Shown here: positions 18,028-26,099 of the stretch, piece after piece
Numbering within the stretch: position 1 is the stretch's first letter
How the letters are laid out: every line of letters begins with the position of its first letter
Assembly: GCA_958428235.1 (NCBI GenBank)
Contig: CAUAFG010000015.1
Coordinates: 10,930 to 74,929 of the forward strand
Direction of reading: 5' to 3'
From: Faeciplasma sp900553675
GTDB lineage: Bacteria; Bacillota; Clostridia; Oscillospirales; Ruminococcaceae
DNA: 64,000 bases
Translations under genes and position numbers: made by a program
The notes under the pieces: model-generated
The model's database searches: none
The model's input: only the letters and a program-made list of their open reading frames with translations
Told to the model about the DNA's origin: nothing

Positions 18028-19050
18028 ATGAAGAAAAAGAAACACGCAAGGAATCCTTCTGACTCAGAAAACAAAGCAAACGCTGTTGCTGAAAGCAGCG
18101 CAGAAGCTGTCGCCGAAAGCAAGCAGCAGCCGGCTGCTGCTAATTCGGGAACAGAAGCAGATGGAAAGGACGATTTTGCTCAGGCAGTATCCACCCTTGC
18201 CGACGCTACCGGAATCATATCCGTAATTCCTCCGAAGGAAGAGAATAAGGACGGCAAAAAGGAAAACGTCAAAAAAGAAAAAGCGCCGAAAAAGCACGAC
18301 AAGCCGGAGCATGACGATCAGCTTAAGGAAATGATTGACGACGCTTTGGATGAAAATGTTGAGAATCTCGGCATTCTGGACGACAGCTCATCGCAAAGTT
18401 CAGGTATAAGCCTGAATCAGATTCTTACAACGCTGTTTGGTCTTTTTGTCATAGGCTTTGCAATATTCGGCATTATCTCTGCCGGAATAAAAATCAACGA
18501 CTATATGGAATACAAAAAGTCGAATATCGAGCGCATTCAATACTTTGAGCGGCTGGTGCTCCCCCTTTCCGCCTGCGACGCGCCTACGTTTGAAAACGTT
18601 TCGGCACTGAACAACGACGTTATAATCTCCGCCGCGTGCTGGGATATAATTCTTTCTCCGTCGGCTTCATATGTTCCCGAAAACGGAAACTACAAAATAT
18701 CATATCTTGATGTGGACATAAGAATCAACAAGCTTTTCGGAAAGGGTCTTACATATACTCACACAACGGTCGGCGATGAGGAGCTGATGTTTGTATATGA
18801 CGAGGAAACCGGAATGTACAGCATTCCGACAACTCCGCGAACGCTTGCCTACTTTGCCAGCGTTGACGAGCTTGTTCCCACCGAAAACGGATACATCCTT
18901 ACGGTCAGCTACAAAACACCTATAACCAACTGGATATCTACAAGCGCTTTGCCTGACAAGATTATGACCTTTACAGTAGTCGGAAACGGTCTTACTTACA
19001 ATATTTCCTCTCTTGAGATTAAGGAGATATCAAATACTCAGGAACTTTGA
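18028..19050 (+). CDS. Membrane-anchored protein of unknown function
   Basis: 340 residues. The first 125 residues are highly charged and low in complexity (Lys, Glu, Ala, Ser), then comes one membrane segment (about 133-155, LTTLFGLFVIGFAIFGIIS), then a roughly 180-residue C-terminal domain that should lie outside. The topology is that of a cell-envelope protein with a disordered cytoplasmic tail. The C-terminal domain is not one I recognise. It lies 66 bases after proA in the same direction and is closed by a terminator. Confidence 0.65.
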   Translation: MKKKKHARNPSDSENKANAVAESSAEAVAESKQQPAAANSGTEADGKDDFAQAVSTLADATGIISVIPPKEENKDGKKENVKKEKAPKKHDKPEHDDQLKEMIDDALDENVENLGILDDSSSQSSGISLNQILTTLFGLFVIGFAIFGIISAGIKINDYMEYKKSNIERIQYFERLVLPLSACDAPTFENVSALNNDVIISAACWDIILSPSASYVPENGNYKISYLDVDIRINKLFGKGLTYTHTTVGDEELMFVYDEETGMYSIPTTPRTLAYFASVDELVPTENGYILTVSYKTPITNWISTSALPDKIMTFTVVGNGLTYNISSLEIKEISNTQEL

Positions 19051-19061
19051 TATGATATAAT

Positions 19062-19101
19062 TACATCCCCGAAGGATTGCTTCTTTCGGGGATGTATTTT
19101 T
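19062..19101 (+). terminator. Rho-independent terminator
   Basis: 12-base perfect inverted repeat (TACATCCCCGAA / TTCGGGGATGTA), 11-base loop, then TTTTT. Confidence 0.85.
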
Positions 19102-19106
19102 GTGTT

Positions 19107-20141
19107 TTATTCTATGCCGTTTGATTTTACGATTTCCACACCTGTAAAGTATTTTTTCAGTATCTCCTCGTATCCGGATCCGCGCTTTGCCATTTCATTT
19201 GCACCATATTGCGAAAGTCCCACAAGATGTCCTACTCCGCTGACTTTGAATGTAAAGCTTTCAAACTTTTCAGAGTATTTAAAGGTGAATCTTGCGGACG
19301 GAAGACCCAAAAGACTTGCAAAATCGGTTCCGCTGATGGTATGCTCGCCGTCTAAAATAAGCTGTTTGACATATCCTGTGTCGTTTATCTCGCTTATAGC
19401 TATCCAGTCTTTTGCTTCACCCATAAGCGTTATTGAGGGCTGAGCCATTGCAAGCCGTGCAAAAAGCTCATCCTTTAAATACACCGCCTCGGTAACATAT
19501 CCGGAATCATATTCGCTTTCAACCGACAATAAATACGGAACATCCTCGCCCAAAACCGTTTTTGCGCTTTCAGTAACTCCACCGCAGGAGAAGCAGTACG
19601 CCGGAACTATCGCTCTGCCGTCGCATGCAAGGTATTCGCCTTTACACGATTCTATTGCGCTTTGCACCTTTGTTTTATATTCTGGAAGTTGTTCTGAGTA
19701 AAGCTCGTCCGCTTCGTCCTGCCAGACAAGACGAATATATTTTTGACTGTCTGTGCTTATGTCGCATCCTTCAATATCTGCATCGGGCGAATATATCGAC
19801 CTCATTCTTTTTCCCAATATATAAGTATACATAAGCACGCACTGAGCTTTTAGCAGCTCGGGTTCAGCTGTCGGAGATATTGCACCGAGCATGGCAGCGC
19901 TTAAAAAGTCCTCGATTGTAACGCTTAAAGCTTCCCCGCTTTCTACGTTATATATCTTAACTGTATCTATAAACTTGCAGTTCATATCGTCCTGCATAAT
20001 TGCCATTGCCGCGACTGCGTCGGTTATATTTTGTGGAGCCACCGTGCCGTCGTCGCTTTTTACGGACATAATTGCGGGAATCAGCGGAATTAATATCAGC
20101 GCCGCTGCCACAAGTGCCAAACCCTTCATAAAGTTTTTCAT
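19107..20141 (-). CDS. SpoIID/LytB-domain protein with altered active site
   Basis: 344 residues with one N-terminal membrane segment (7-27). The SpoIID fold is clear from EPELLKAQCVLMYTYIL, YCFSCGGVTESAKTVLGED and GHLVGLSQYGANEMAKRG near the C-terminus. SpoIID is a lytic transglycosylase that trims peptidoglycan during engulfment. In the family the catalytic Glu lies 10 residues before LKAQ, in a motif like ASEMP; here that place reads GAIS, with Ala instead of Glu. It may be an inactive or repurposed relative. AAAGGGG precedes the ATG. The gene stands alone rather than in a sporulation operon. Confidence 0.85.
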   Translation of the reverse strand: MKNFMKGLALVAAALILIPLIPAIMSVKSDDGTVAPQNITDAVAAMAIMQDDMNCKFIDTVKIYNVESGEALSVTIEDFLSAAMLGAISPTAEPELLKAQCVLMYTYILGKRMRSIYSPDADIEGCDISTDSQKYIRLVWQDEADELYSEQLPEYKTKVQSAIESCKGEYLACDGRAIVPAYCFSCGGVTESAKTVLGEDVPYLLSVESEYDSGYVTEAVYLKDELFARLAMAQPSITLMGEAKDWIAISEINDTGYVKQLILDGEHTISGTDFASLLGLPSARFTFKYSEKFESFTFKVSGVGHLVGLSQYGANEMAKRGSGYEEILKKYFTGVEIVKSNGIE

Positions 20142-20304
20142 TACAACATCCCCTTTAAGCTTCTGAGAGGATTATACTATCATCACACGGACTAATATGT
20201 CAAAAAAGAGGATGTGGATTTTTGCACTTATATTAGAGCTTTAGACAAAGAAAAATGAGTGCAAACGAATATAATAAAAATCAGAACTTTTTGCTTATTA
20301 GCTA

Positions 20305-20333
20305 TTGATTTTTTCTTAAGATTGATGTATAAT
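20305..20333 (+). promoter_or_regulatory. Promoter of the tRNA-Arg transcript
   Basis: TTGATT, 17 bases, TATAAT. Transcription would start near 20340, at the foot of the long inverted repeat that precedes the tRNA. The remaining part of 20142-20304 shows no gene. Confidence 0.55.
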
Positions 20334-20345
20334 AATTCTATACTT

Positions 20346-20436
20346 ATTTCTCGTTAAAAAGTGTCTATAAAATCGCTACAAAATCCATCGTTTAGCGATT
20401 TTGTGGCGATTTTATAGTTGCACTTTTACGAGAAAT
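20346..20436 (+). repeat. Long inverted repeat (40-base arms) in the tRNA-Arg leader
   Basis: Arms 20346-20385 and 20397-20436 pair with only a few mismatches near the outer third; the loop is 11 bases. The inner 23 bases of each arm (built on ATAAAATCGC) pair almost perfectly. It lies between the promoter and the tRNA, 9 bases before the tRNA 5' end. It could be a small transposon-like (MITE) insertion or a leader structure that affects processing or termination. Confidence 0.7.
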
Positions 20437-20445
20437 TAGTATTAC

Positions 20446-20520
20446 GCCTCCTTAGTTAAATGGATATAATAAACCCCTCCTAAGGGTTAGTTGTGAGTTC
20501 GATTCTCGCAGGGGGTGCCA
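20446..20520 (+). tRNA. tRNA-Arg (anticodon CCT)
   Basis: A full cloverleaf can be drawn. Acceptor GCCTCCT pairs with AGGGGGT (two G-U pairs), D stem GTTA/TAAT, anticodon stem AACCC/GGGTT with loop CTCCTAA (anticodon CCT at 20479-20481), and T stem GTGAG/CTCGC with loop TTCGATT. CCA is encoded at 20518-20520. It reads AGG codons. Confidence 0.92.
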
Positions 20521-20524
20521 AATG

Positions 20525-20557
20525 AAAAGCCGTCCTATATTGGGTGGCTTTTTATTA
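20525..20557 (+). terminator. Terminator of tRNA-Arg
   Basis: AAAAGCC / GGCTTTT extended inward by four further pairs including G-U, followed by TTATT; it starts 5 bases after the tRNA. Confidence 0.8.
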
Positions 20558-20570
20558 TCACTGTAATTCA

Positions 20571-21035
20571 TCATTGCAGAGCGTTTTCCTCTGCTAAAGC
20601 AAGGTAGGCTTTAAGATTTTTTAATATAAGCTCCAAGCTTGAATAAAGCTCGCTTCTTTGCTCATCGCTAAGACCTTCTCCCGCGCCGATCATCGCCAGT
20701 ATAACCTTTTCGTTTATCCTTTTAACTATGTCTTCTCCGGAGCTTGTAAGATTATACACCGCTCTGTAGGCACGCTTATCCTCCGGAAGTCCGCGCGAAA
20801 CAAAGCCGCCGTTTTCAAGCTGTGTAAGCGTGCGGGAAACCGCAGCTTTATCCTCTGAGCAGAGCTTTGTAAGCTCGGTTGAGGTAAGACCATCCGGATA
20901 TTTGCCGAGATAGTAAAGGCACATTGTATGCTTTGCGTGAAGCCCAAGCTTGTTCATTTCGACTTCCTTAATTTTCTGAAGGTATCTGTTAAGTTCCACT
21001 ATATATTCTGAAATAGTCTCAAATCTTGAAATCAT
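20571..21035 (-). CDS. MarR family transcriptional regulator
   Basis: 154 residues. The winged helix shows LTSTELTKLCSEDKAAVSRTLTQLENGGFVSR, then a wing (LPEDKRAYRAVYNLT), then a helical dimer region. GGAGGGG precedes the ATG. Its own promoter carries TTGACAAGTCAA, a short palindrome of the kind MarR proteins bind, so it probably represses itself. A very similar site lies at the alcohol/aldehyde dehydrogenase operon promoter near 33,730. Confidence 0.88.
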   Translation of the reverse strand: MISRFETISEYIVELNRYLQKIKEVEMNKLGLHAKHTMCLYYLGKYPDGLTSTELTKLCSEDKAAVSRTLTQLENGGFVSRGLPEDKRAYRAVYNLTSSGEDIVKRINEKVILAMIGAGEGLSDEQRSELYSSLELILKNLKAYLALAEENALQ

Positions 21036-21065
21036 TATCTACCCCTCCATTCACATAACAGAGAT

Positions 21066-21094
21066 ATTATAACTCCAAGATATTGACTTGTCAA
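21066..21094 (-). promoter_or_regulatory. MarR promoter with overlapping operator
   Basis: Minus-strand TTGACA, 17 bases, TATAAT, a perfect sigma-A consensus. The palindrome TTGACAAGTCAA covers the -35, so a bound repressor would block RNA polymerase. Confidence 0.65.
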
Positions 21095-21152
21095 CAATAA
21101 ATCATATAAAAACTGCCGTCCGGATTAGTTCGGACGGCGTTGCGCAATATTC

Positions 21153-21824
21153 CTATTCCTCGTCAAGCCGCCGCAGACCGGCAACCTCGGACACCGGCAG
21201 CGAGAAGCATATTGCACCTGCCTGAGTTCCTGCCCCGCATGAAGAGGTTATAGCCTTCATTATAGCGGATTTTTTGCCTGTCGGCGCGAGAATATATATC
21301 ATATCCTTTTCCTCTGCGAGCGATACCCCGAAGAACTTTTCAGACTTAGCCCTGCCCGTTCCTTTGGCGTGGAAGACTGTTCCTCCGCCTGCTCCGGCGG
21401 CGCGGGCAGCGTCCATAACCGTGTCCGAGTGACCCTCGTTGAGTATTACCACTATAAGCTCGTGTTCAAATTCCATATTGGGTAACGCACCTCCTAAGCT
21501 TTGACCGTCTGAAATATATGCAAGTGTTCTTCCACCGCCAACACTTTTTATCGGCACCGTCATCATGATTCCGTTTCCGGGGATATCTATAAACAGCTTG
21601 CGCTTTGCCTGCCTTATAAGCTGTTTTGCAGACGAAGCGTTTGCGACCGTGACAACAATCGCCTTTTCACTGGGCTCAAGGTCGTAAAGCGAAAGATGTT
21701 CAGATTTTGCCGTTCCCCTTCCCAGATTTGAAATTATAACCGAAAGCTGCAAGCCTTCGAGAATGGATATCAGCTTTTTGGACTCGCTTCGGTCAACAAT
21801 GCTGAAAACATAGTATAATTCCAT
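21153..21824 (-). CDS. Tandem P-II-like signalling protein
   Basis: 223 residues made of two P-II-like (ferredoxin-fold) halves, about 1-105 and 115-223. The first starts MELYYVFSIVDRSESKKLI, the second HELIVVILNEGHSDTVMDAA and ends with GAICFSLPVSEVAGL, a P-II-like C-terminal strand. P-II proteins bind nucleotides and control membrane transporters by direct contact. The next gene in the operon encodes a DUF1538 membrane protein, so it is likely its partner. I use the ATG at 21824, which has AGGAG upstream. Confidence 0.8.
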   Translation of the reverse strand: MELYYVFSIVDRSESKKLISILEGLQLSVIISNLGRGTAKSEHLSLYDLEPSEKAIVVTVANASSAKQLIRQAKRKLFIDIPGNGIMMTVPIKSVGGGRTLAYISDGQSLGGALPNMEFEHELIVVILNEGHSDTVMDAARAAGAGGGTVFHAKGTGRAKSEKFFGVSLAEEKDMIYILAPTGKKSAIMKAITSSCGAGTQAGAICFSLPVSEVAGLRRLDEE

Positions 21825-21874
21825 ATTTTTTACCACTCCTTTCGCTTACAGCTAATAACAAGACCATATTAATA

Positions 21875-23401
21875 TTATGCCGCTTCCCAAAGCTCGATGA
21901 TTTCGTCCTGACCGTAATCGTCGTAAATATTGACATCCTTTGCTCTGCGGGATTTAATCTTTGCTATAGCGCCCATTATCTGAACGGTTATAAGCGGCAT
22001 CATGGCAACCATGGCTACCAGGCCAAAAGCGTCGGTCATGATATTTCCGCCCTCAGCATTGCAAACGCCCATGGCAAACGGAAGCATGAAGGTTGCCGTA
22101 AGAGGACCGGAAGCAACTCCGCCGGCGTCGAAGGCTATTGCCGTGAAGGTTGGGTCTACAAAGAAGGTAAGTCCCAGAGCGACAAGGTATCCGGGAATCA
22201 TAAACCACAGAATAGAAACTCCGGTAAGCACCCTTATCATTGCGATACCCATTGCGGCGGCTATGGCAATTGAAAGGGTCTGCTTCATCACGCGCTCAGA
22301 GATAGCACCGGCGCTCAGCTCGGTTACCTGCTTTGTGAGGACGTGCACGGCAGGCTCGGCGTTGATTATGAACCATCCTAAAAGCATTGCAAGAGGGATA
22401 ATAAGCCATTTGAAGCCGGAACCTATCATAGCTCCGCCAAGAACATATCCAAGTGAGGAGAATCCGACGTTTACGCCGGTAAGGAACATAACAAGTCCGA
22501 AATATGTAAACAGGATTCCAACTAAAATCTTTAAAAGCATTTTCTTTTTGAGACGCAGCGAAATAATTTGAAAGAGCAAAAAGAAAACGAATATAGGCAG
22601 AAGCGCAATTGCAACCTCTTTGATATAGTCGGGCAAAGCCTTTAAATATCCCATTCCGAGGTCTACGGTGTGGTTAAACTCATTTATTATTATCGATGAC
22701 GACGACTGCGAATCGGTTGGGTATATCATTCCAAGAATCAGCACGGCAAGAATTGGTCCTATAGAGCAAAGAGCTACAAGACCGAAGCTATCCGACTTTG
22801 CCTTGCTGTCGCTTCGTATTGAGGCGACGCCCACGCCCAGAGCCATTATGAAAGGAACGGTCATAGGTCCGGTGGTGACTCCTCCCGAATCGAACGCGAC
22901 AGAAAGGAAGCTTTTATCCGAGAACGCCGACAACACAAACACGAGCGCATAGAACACAATCAGCATCCACTTAAGCGGGATTCCGAAAAGGATTCTTACC
23001 ATGCTTAGCATCAGGAAAAGACCTACTCCCACCGAAACGGTTATTACAAGCATTAAACTATCAATTTCAGGGGCGTTGGCTGCAAGAACCTGCAAATCAG
23101 GCTCGGCAACTGTTATCGCTATTCCCAGAATTAAGCTTAAAGAAAGTATCAGCCAGAGCTTGCGCGATTTTGTCATCTTTGCGCCTATCTGGTTGCCTAT
23201 CTGCATCATGGAAAGGTCTGCTCCGAGAGTGAACAGTGCCATTCCAAAAATTATCATCACAGAGCCGACAAGGAATGAAAGCATCAGCCCACTGCTTACA
23301 GGCACGAAAAATATACAAAGTGCCGCAACGATAAGCGTTATCGGCAAAACCGAAAGCACTGATTCCTGAAGCTTTTCCTTTAGCGCGTTGCGGTGCGGCA
23401 T
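21875..23401 (-). CDS. DUF1538 membrane transport protein, two-repeat form
   Basis: 508 residues with about 12-14 membrane segments in two matching halves. AEPDLQVL in the first half corresponds to AEPAVHVL in the second, and SGGVTTGPMTVPFIMALGVG to AGGVASGPLTATFMLPFAMG. This is the internal repeat of DUF1538. A two-gene DUF1538 pair from a Halomonas species has been described as a cation/proton antiporter (recalled, not checked); here both halves are fused in one chain. It is co-transcribed with the P-II-like gene 50 bases downstream. Ion specificity is unknown. Confidence 0.85.
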   Translation of the reverse strand: MPHRNALKEKLQESVLSVLPITLIVAALCIFFVPVSSGLMLSFLVGSVMIIFGMALFTLGADLSMMQIGNQIGAKMTKSRKLWLILSLSLILGIAITVAEPDLQVLAANAPEIDSLMLVITVSVGVGLFLMLSMVRILFGIPLKWMLIVFYALVFVLSAFSDKSFLSVAFDSGGVTTGPMTVPFIMALGVGVASIRSDSKAKSDSFGLVALCSIGPILAVLILGMIYPTDSQSSSSIIINEFNHTVDLGMGYLKALPDYIKEVAIALLPIFVFFLLFQIISLRLKKKMLLKILVGILFTYFGLVMFLTGVNVGFSSLGYVLGGAMIGSGFKWLIIPLAMLLGWFIINAEPAVHVLTKQVTELSAGAISERVMKQTLSIAIAAAMGIAMIRVLTGVSILWFMIPGYLVALGLTFFVDPTFTAIAFDAGGVASGPLTATFMLPFAMGVCNAEGGNIMTDAFGLVAMVAMMPLITVQIMGAIAKIKSRRAKDVNIYDDYGQDEIIELWEAA

Positions 23402-23445
23402 AGTGTTTTCACTCCTGTTCCCTGCTGATTTAAAACGTTAATACT

Positions 23446-23474
23446 ATAATAGCATTTTTTCCATCATACGTCAA
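23446..23474 (-). promoter_or_regulatory. Promoter of the DUF1538/P-II operon
   Basis: Minus-strand TTGACG, 17 bases, TATTAT, about 45 bases before the DUF1538 start. Confidence 0.55.
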
Positions 23475-23541
23475 CGGTATAACCAAAATTTTTGCCCTAC
23501 TGATATCAAAGGAATCAATAGGGCGAATTGTGCGGCGGCAA

Positions 23542-23700
23542 CTATTTCATAGCCGCCATTTCATATTTTCTTTTTGTGGCTTCTCCTCCGCGGATATGCC
23601 GCTCCTGCTTGTTGATGTCTAAAATAACCTTTACCTCTTTATACAAGGACGGCTTAACCGTCTTTAAACGTTCGCTTACATCTTTATGTATGGTCGTCAC
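23542..23700 (-). CDS. Small protein overlapping the recombinase 3' end
   Basis: 52 residues from a GTG at 23700, overlapping the recombinase stop by 17 bases. It is basic and ends with DINKQERHIRGGEATKRKYE. I recall short RHIRGG-type proteins beside recombinases of Clostridial mobile elements but cannot name the family. No good ribosome site is seen, so it would depend on coupling to the recombinase. Confidence 0.5.
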   Translation of the reverse strand: MTTIHKDVSERLKTVKPSLYKEVKVILDINKQERHIRGGEATKRKYEMAAMK

Positions 23701-25219
23701 AAATTAGAACGGTCTCATCAAGTCCCAAGTCGCCGAAAAGTCTAAGATAAATGTCGATATTGCCTTCCTTATCGACCTCGATTTTCTGGAGAAGCTTTTT
23801 CAGCTGTGTGTTTGTCATGCTTTTAACATCGGAGACATCTTCGAGTGCTTTAAAGGTGTTGTTAAGGATTCCTTCAAGCTGTTCACCACGTGTCAGGTGG
23901 TAAGACACCACTTTAAGCTCATTTTCAAGCCGCTCGATTTCCTTTAGCGAGCCGCCGATTTTATCATTCAACTCCTCACGGGTGATGAGGTCGTCGGTAT
24001 ACATATCCATATATTTCTGGCGGGATTTTTTCAGCTTATTGAGCTTTGCTGTAAGCTCCTTTTCAAGATTGATGTTATCGTCCTTTGCCTTATATACCCT
24101 TTCAAACTCGCTGACAACCCGGCGGATTACGTTCTTTTTATCCTTAAGAAGATTGGTGAAATACTCCTGAAGGGCGTTGACAAGCTCGTCCTCATCGAGA
24201 GATATTTTATTAGGACAGCTGTTTGCTCCCTGCATATTATGACCTGAGCAGACCCAGCGGACATAGGTATTTTTGTATGTGCGAACCGTCCTGCGGAACG
24301 ACCAGCCGCATTCCTTGCACTTAATAAGCGTTGAAAACAGGTACTGGTTGCTGTGCCGCTCGCTCGTCATCTTAAAAGCCTTGCTGCGTTCGCTAAGGAT
24401 ATACTGAACCTTGTTGAAGGTCTCCGGCTCGATGATTTTAAGTTCGGGCTTGTCCACAACTATCCAGTCCTGTGAGTCCTTTTCCTCTCTCCTGCCGGTC
24501 AGAAAATCGGCGACCTCCTGCTTGCCGTTGACTACTCTGCCGATATAAATCTCATTGGTAAGTATCCGGCAAACGGCATTTTGTGTCCACAGGCAGTTGC
24601 GCTTTGTGCGAATCTTCCGCTCGTTTAGCATACCCGATATTTTCGATGCGCCATAGCCATCCTCGGTGTACCATCTGAAAATCTGCCGCACTACCTCGGC
24701 TTCTTCCTGATTAATCGTAAGATTAAAATAGTCGCCGATGGTTTTATCGTAGCCGAATACGATATTGGGCACCCTGCCCTTTTCGGCATTTATCTTTTTG
24801 CCGAACTTCACACGCTTTGAGGTGTTATTGCTTTCCTCCTGCGCGAGAGCGCCGAAGACCGTAAGCACAAATTCACTATTGCCCATGCTTGTCATGTTTG
24901 CAGTGAGGAACTGCGTTTCGATGCCCATGGATTTCAGCTTTCGGATATTCTGCAAAAGGTCAACGGTGTTTCTTGCAAAGCGGGATATATCCTTTACGAC
25001 AACCATCTGGAACAAGCCATGCTCGGCGTCTGACATCATCTTTAAAAACTCTTTGCGGTTTTTTGTTTTAGTGCCTGAAATGCCCTCGTCGGCATAGAGG
25101 CGGACTAAGTTGTCGTTGGTTTTGGCGCAGTACTCCTGAAAGAATTTTTTCTGCGCTTCAAGGCTGTTGAGTTGATCCTCTTTGTCGGTTGAGACTCGGC
25201 AGTATGCGGCTATGTTCAT
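23684..25219 (-). CDS. Large serine recombinase
   Basis: 511 residues. The resolvase domain starts MNIAAYCRVSTDKEDQLNSL with the catalytic Ser in CRVS, then DEGISGTKTKNRKEF and VVVKDISRFARN. A recombinase domain follows, then a zinc ribbon with CKECGWSFRRT and later C residues (near 345-390), then a long coiled coil (about 410-480). Such enzymes integrate or excise mobile elements. I use the ATG at 25219, which has AGAGGTG upstream; a longer frame to 25360 lacks one. It lies downstream of the ATPase/TOPRIM pair in the same direction. Confidence 0.92.
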   Translation of the reverse strand: MNIAAYCRVSTDKEDQLNSLEAQKKFFQEYCAKTNDNLVRLYADEGISGTKTKNRKEFLKMMSDAEHGLFQMVVVKDISRFARNTVDLLQNIRKLKSMGIETQFLTANMTSMGNSEFVLTVFGALAQEESNNTSKRVKFGKKINAEKGRVPNIVFGYDKTIGDYFNLTINQEEAEVVRQIFRWYTEDGYGASKISGMLNERKIRTKRNCLWTQNAVCRILTNEIYIGRVVNGKQEVADFLTGRREEKDSQDWIVVDKPELKIIEPETFNKVQYILSERSKAFKMTSERHSNQYLFSTLIKCKECGWSFRRTVRTYKNTYVRWVCSGHNMQGANSCPNKISLDEDELVNALQEYFTNLLKDKKNVIRRVVSEFERVYKAKDDNINLEKELTAKLNKLKKSRQKYMDMYTDDLITREELNDKIGGSLKEIERLENELKVVSYHLTRGEQLEGILNNTFKALEDVSDVKSMTNTQLKKLLQKIEVDKEGNIDIYLRLFGDLGLDETVLICDDHT

Positions 25220-25356
25220 GTTAGCACCTCTCTGTGGCGTGGATTGCTTTCTGTTACTTCTTATTATAGCATATGGGGCTGAGATGTCAAGAGGGTAGCG
25301 AACCAATATTAGTTGACTAACCAATGAACAACTGAGTGCTGAATTTGAGAAAGATT

Positions 25357-26079
25357 TCAACCAAGTTCAATAATTCCCATTTGTAAAAATGCAAGTGTTA
25401 ACATTGAGAACACTCTGAAACCTGCCCCAGACAAATATTCTGTCTCTTGCTTTGTAAATACAGCGTGACTTGCTTCTGAAAAATTATCAATATCAAAAGA
25501 GATTTGCTCACTCTCTAAGTATTTCAAGAATTCAAAGGCTGCTTTTATCAGCGTTTCCTCAGAAATCTTATTTATCTTAATATCGGTGTTCCCTCCAATA
25601 TAAGCTTTAGCATCTATACCAAGCTTAAATCTCAAAGAGCTTGTTTCATCTTTAAAATTGGAAATAATATAGCTTTCGATGCTCGGATAACTTAAAAGAA
25701 GCTGTCCTGCCTTATACCCATCGTCATTATCATATGGATTTGCCAACGAGAAAATATATTCTTCAATTAAAGCAGAATCTGTATTGGATTTCGGATCACG
25801 GTCAAACAAATAATAAATTGCTGACTGATCTACTGGGAATTGATATTGTTCACGAAGCGCATCAAATACATCATCCAGATAGGTCTCATTTTCGCTGATA
25901 TCTCGGATATTACTTTCACGGGTATTGATCACAGCAACCTGAGAGAAACGATCTTGCGTACTTGTAAAAAAGGTCGGTCGGTTTCTTCGTTTTTCAATGT
26001 AGCTATATCCCAACAAATTGCAGAAAATGTAACGAAGTATAGAGAATTCCGTGTGACTACCTTCAACAATGAAGAGCAC
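25357..26079 (-). CDS. TOPRIM-like nuclease partner of the AAA ATPase
   Basis: 240 residues. It begins LFIVEGSHTEFSILRYIF, with a Glu placed as in TOPRIM domains, and has YLFDRDPKSN at 91-100, matching the DxD motif. Farther on, SYPSIESYIISNF resembles the PSxE segment of RloB/AbiLii-like proteins. With the ATPase just upstream it forms a two-gene ATPase-TOPRIM module as in several anti-phage systems (RloAB/AbiL, PARIS, OLD-like). The start is taken as GTG at 26079, 20 bases after the ATPase stop; no clear ribosome site. Confidence 0.6.
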   Translation of the reverse strand: MLFIVEGSHTEFSILRYIFCNLLGYSYIEKRRNRPTFFTSTQDRFSQVAVINTRESNIRDISENETYLDDVFDALREQYQFPVDQSAIYYLFDRDPKSNTDSALIEEYIFSLANPYDNDDGYKAGQLLLSYPSIESYIISNFKDETSSLRFKLGIDAKAYIGGNTDIKINKISEETLIKAAFEFLKYLESEQISFDIDNFSEASHAVFTKQETEYLSGAGFRVFSMLTLAFLQMGIIELG

Positions 26080-26099
26080 TCTACCAATATTGCTTTTCT

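Noticed and set aside
20171..20203. TTGACA and TATAAT before the SpoIID gene on the minus strand
   Set aside because: The spacer is 21 bases. It may be coincidental or belong to another sigma factor, so it is not listed as a promoter.
22002..22571. Plus-strand frame of 189 codons within the DUF1538 gene
   Set aside because: Shadow of a GC-biased membrane-protein gene; composition is not protein-like and the opposite strand has a clear family match.
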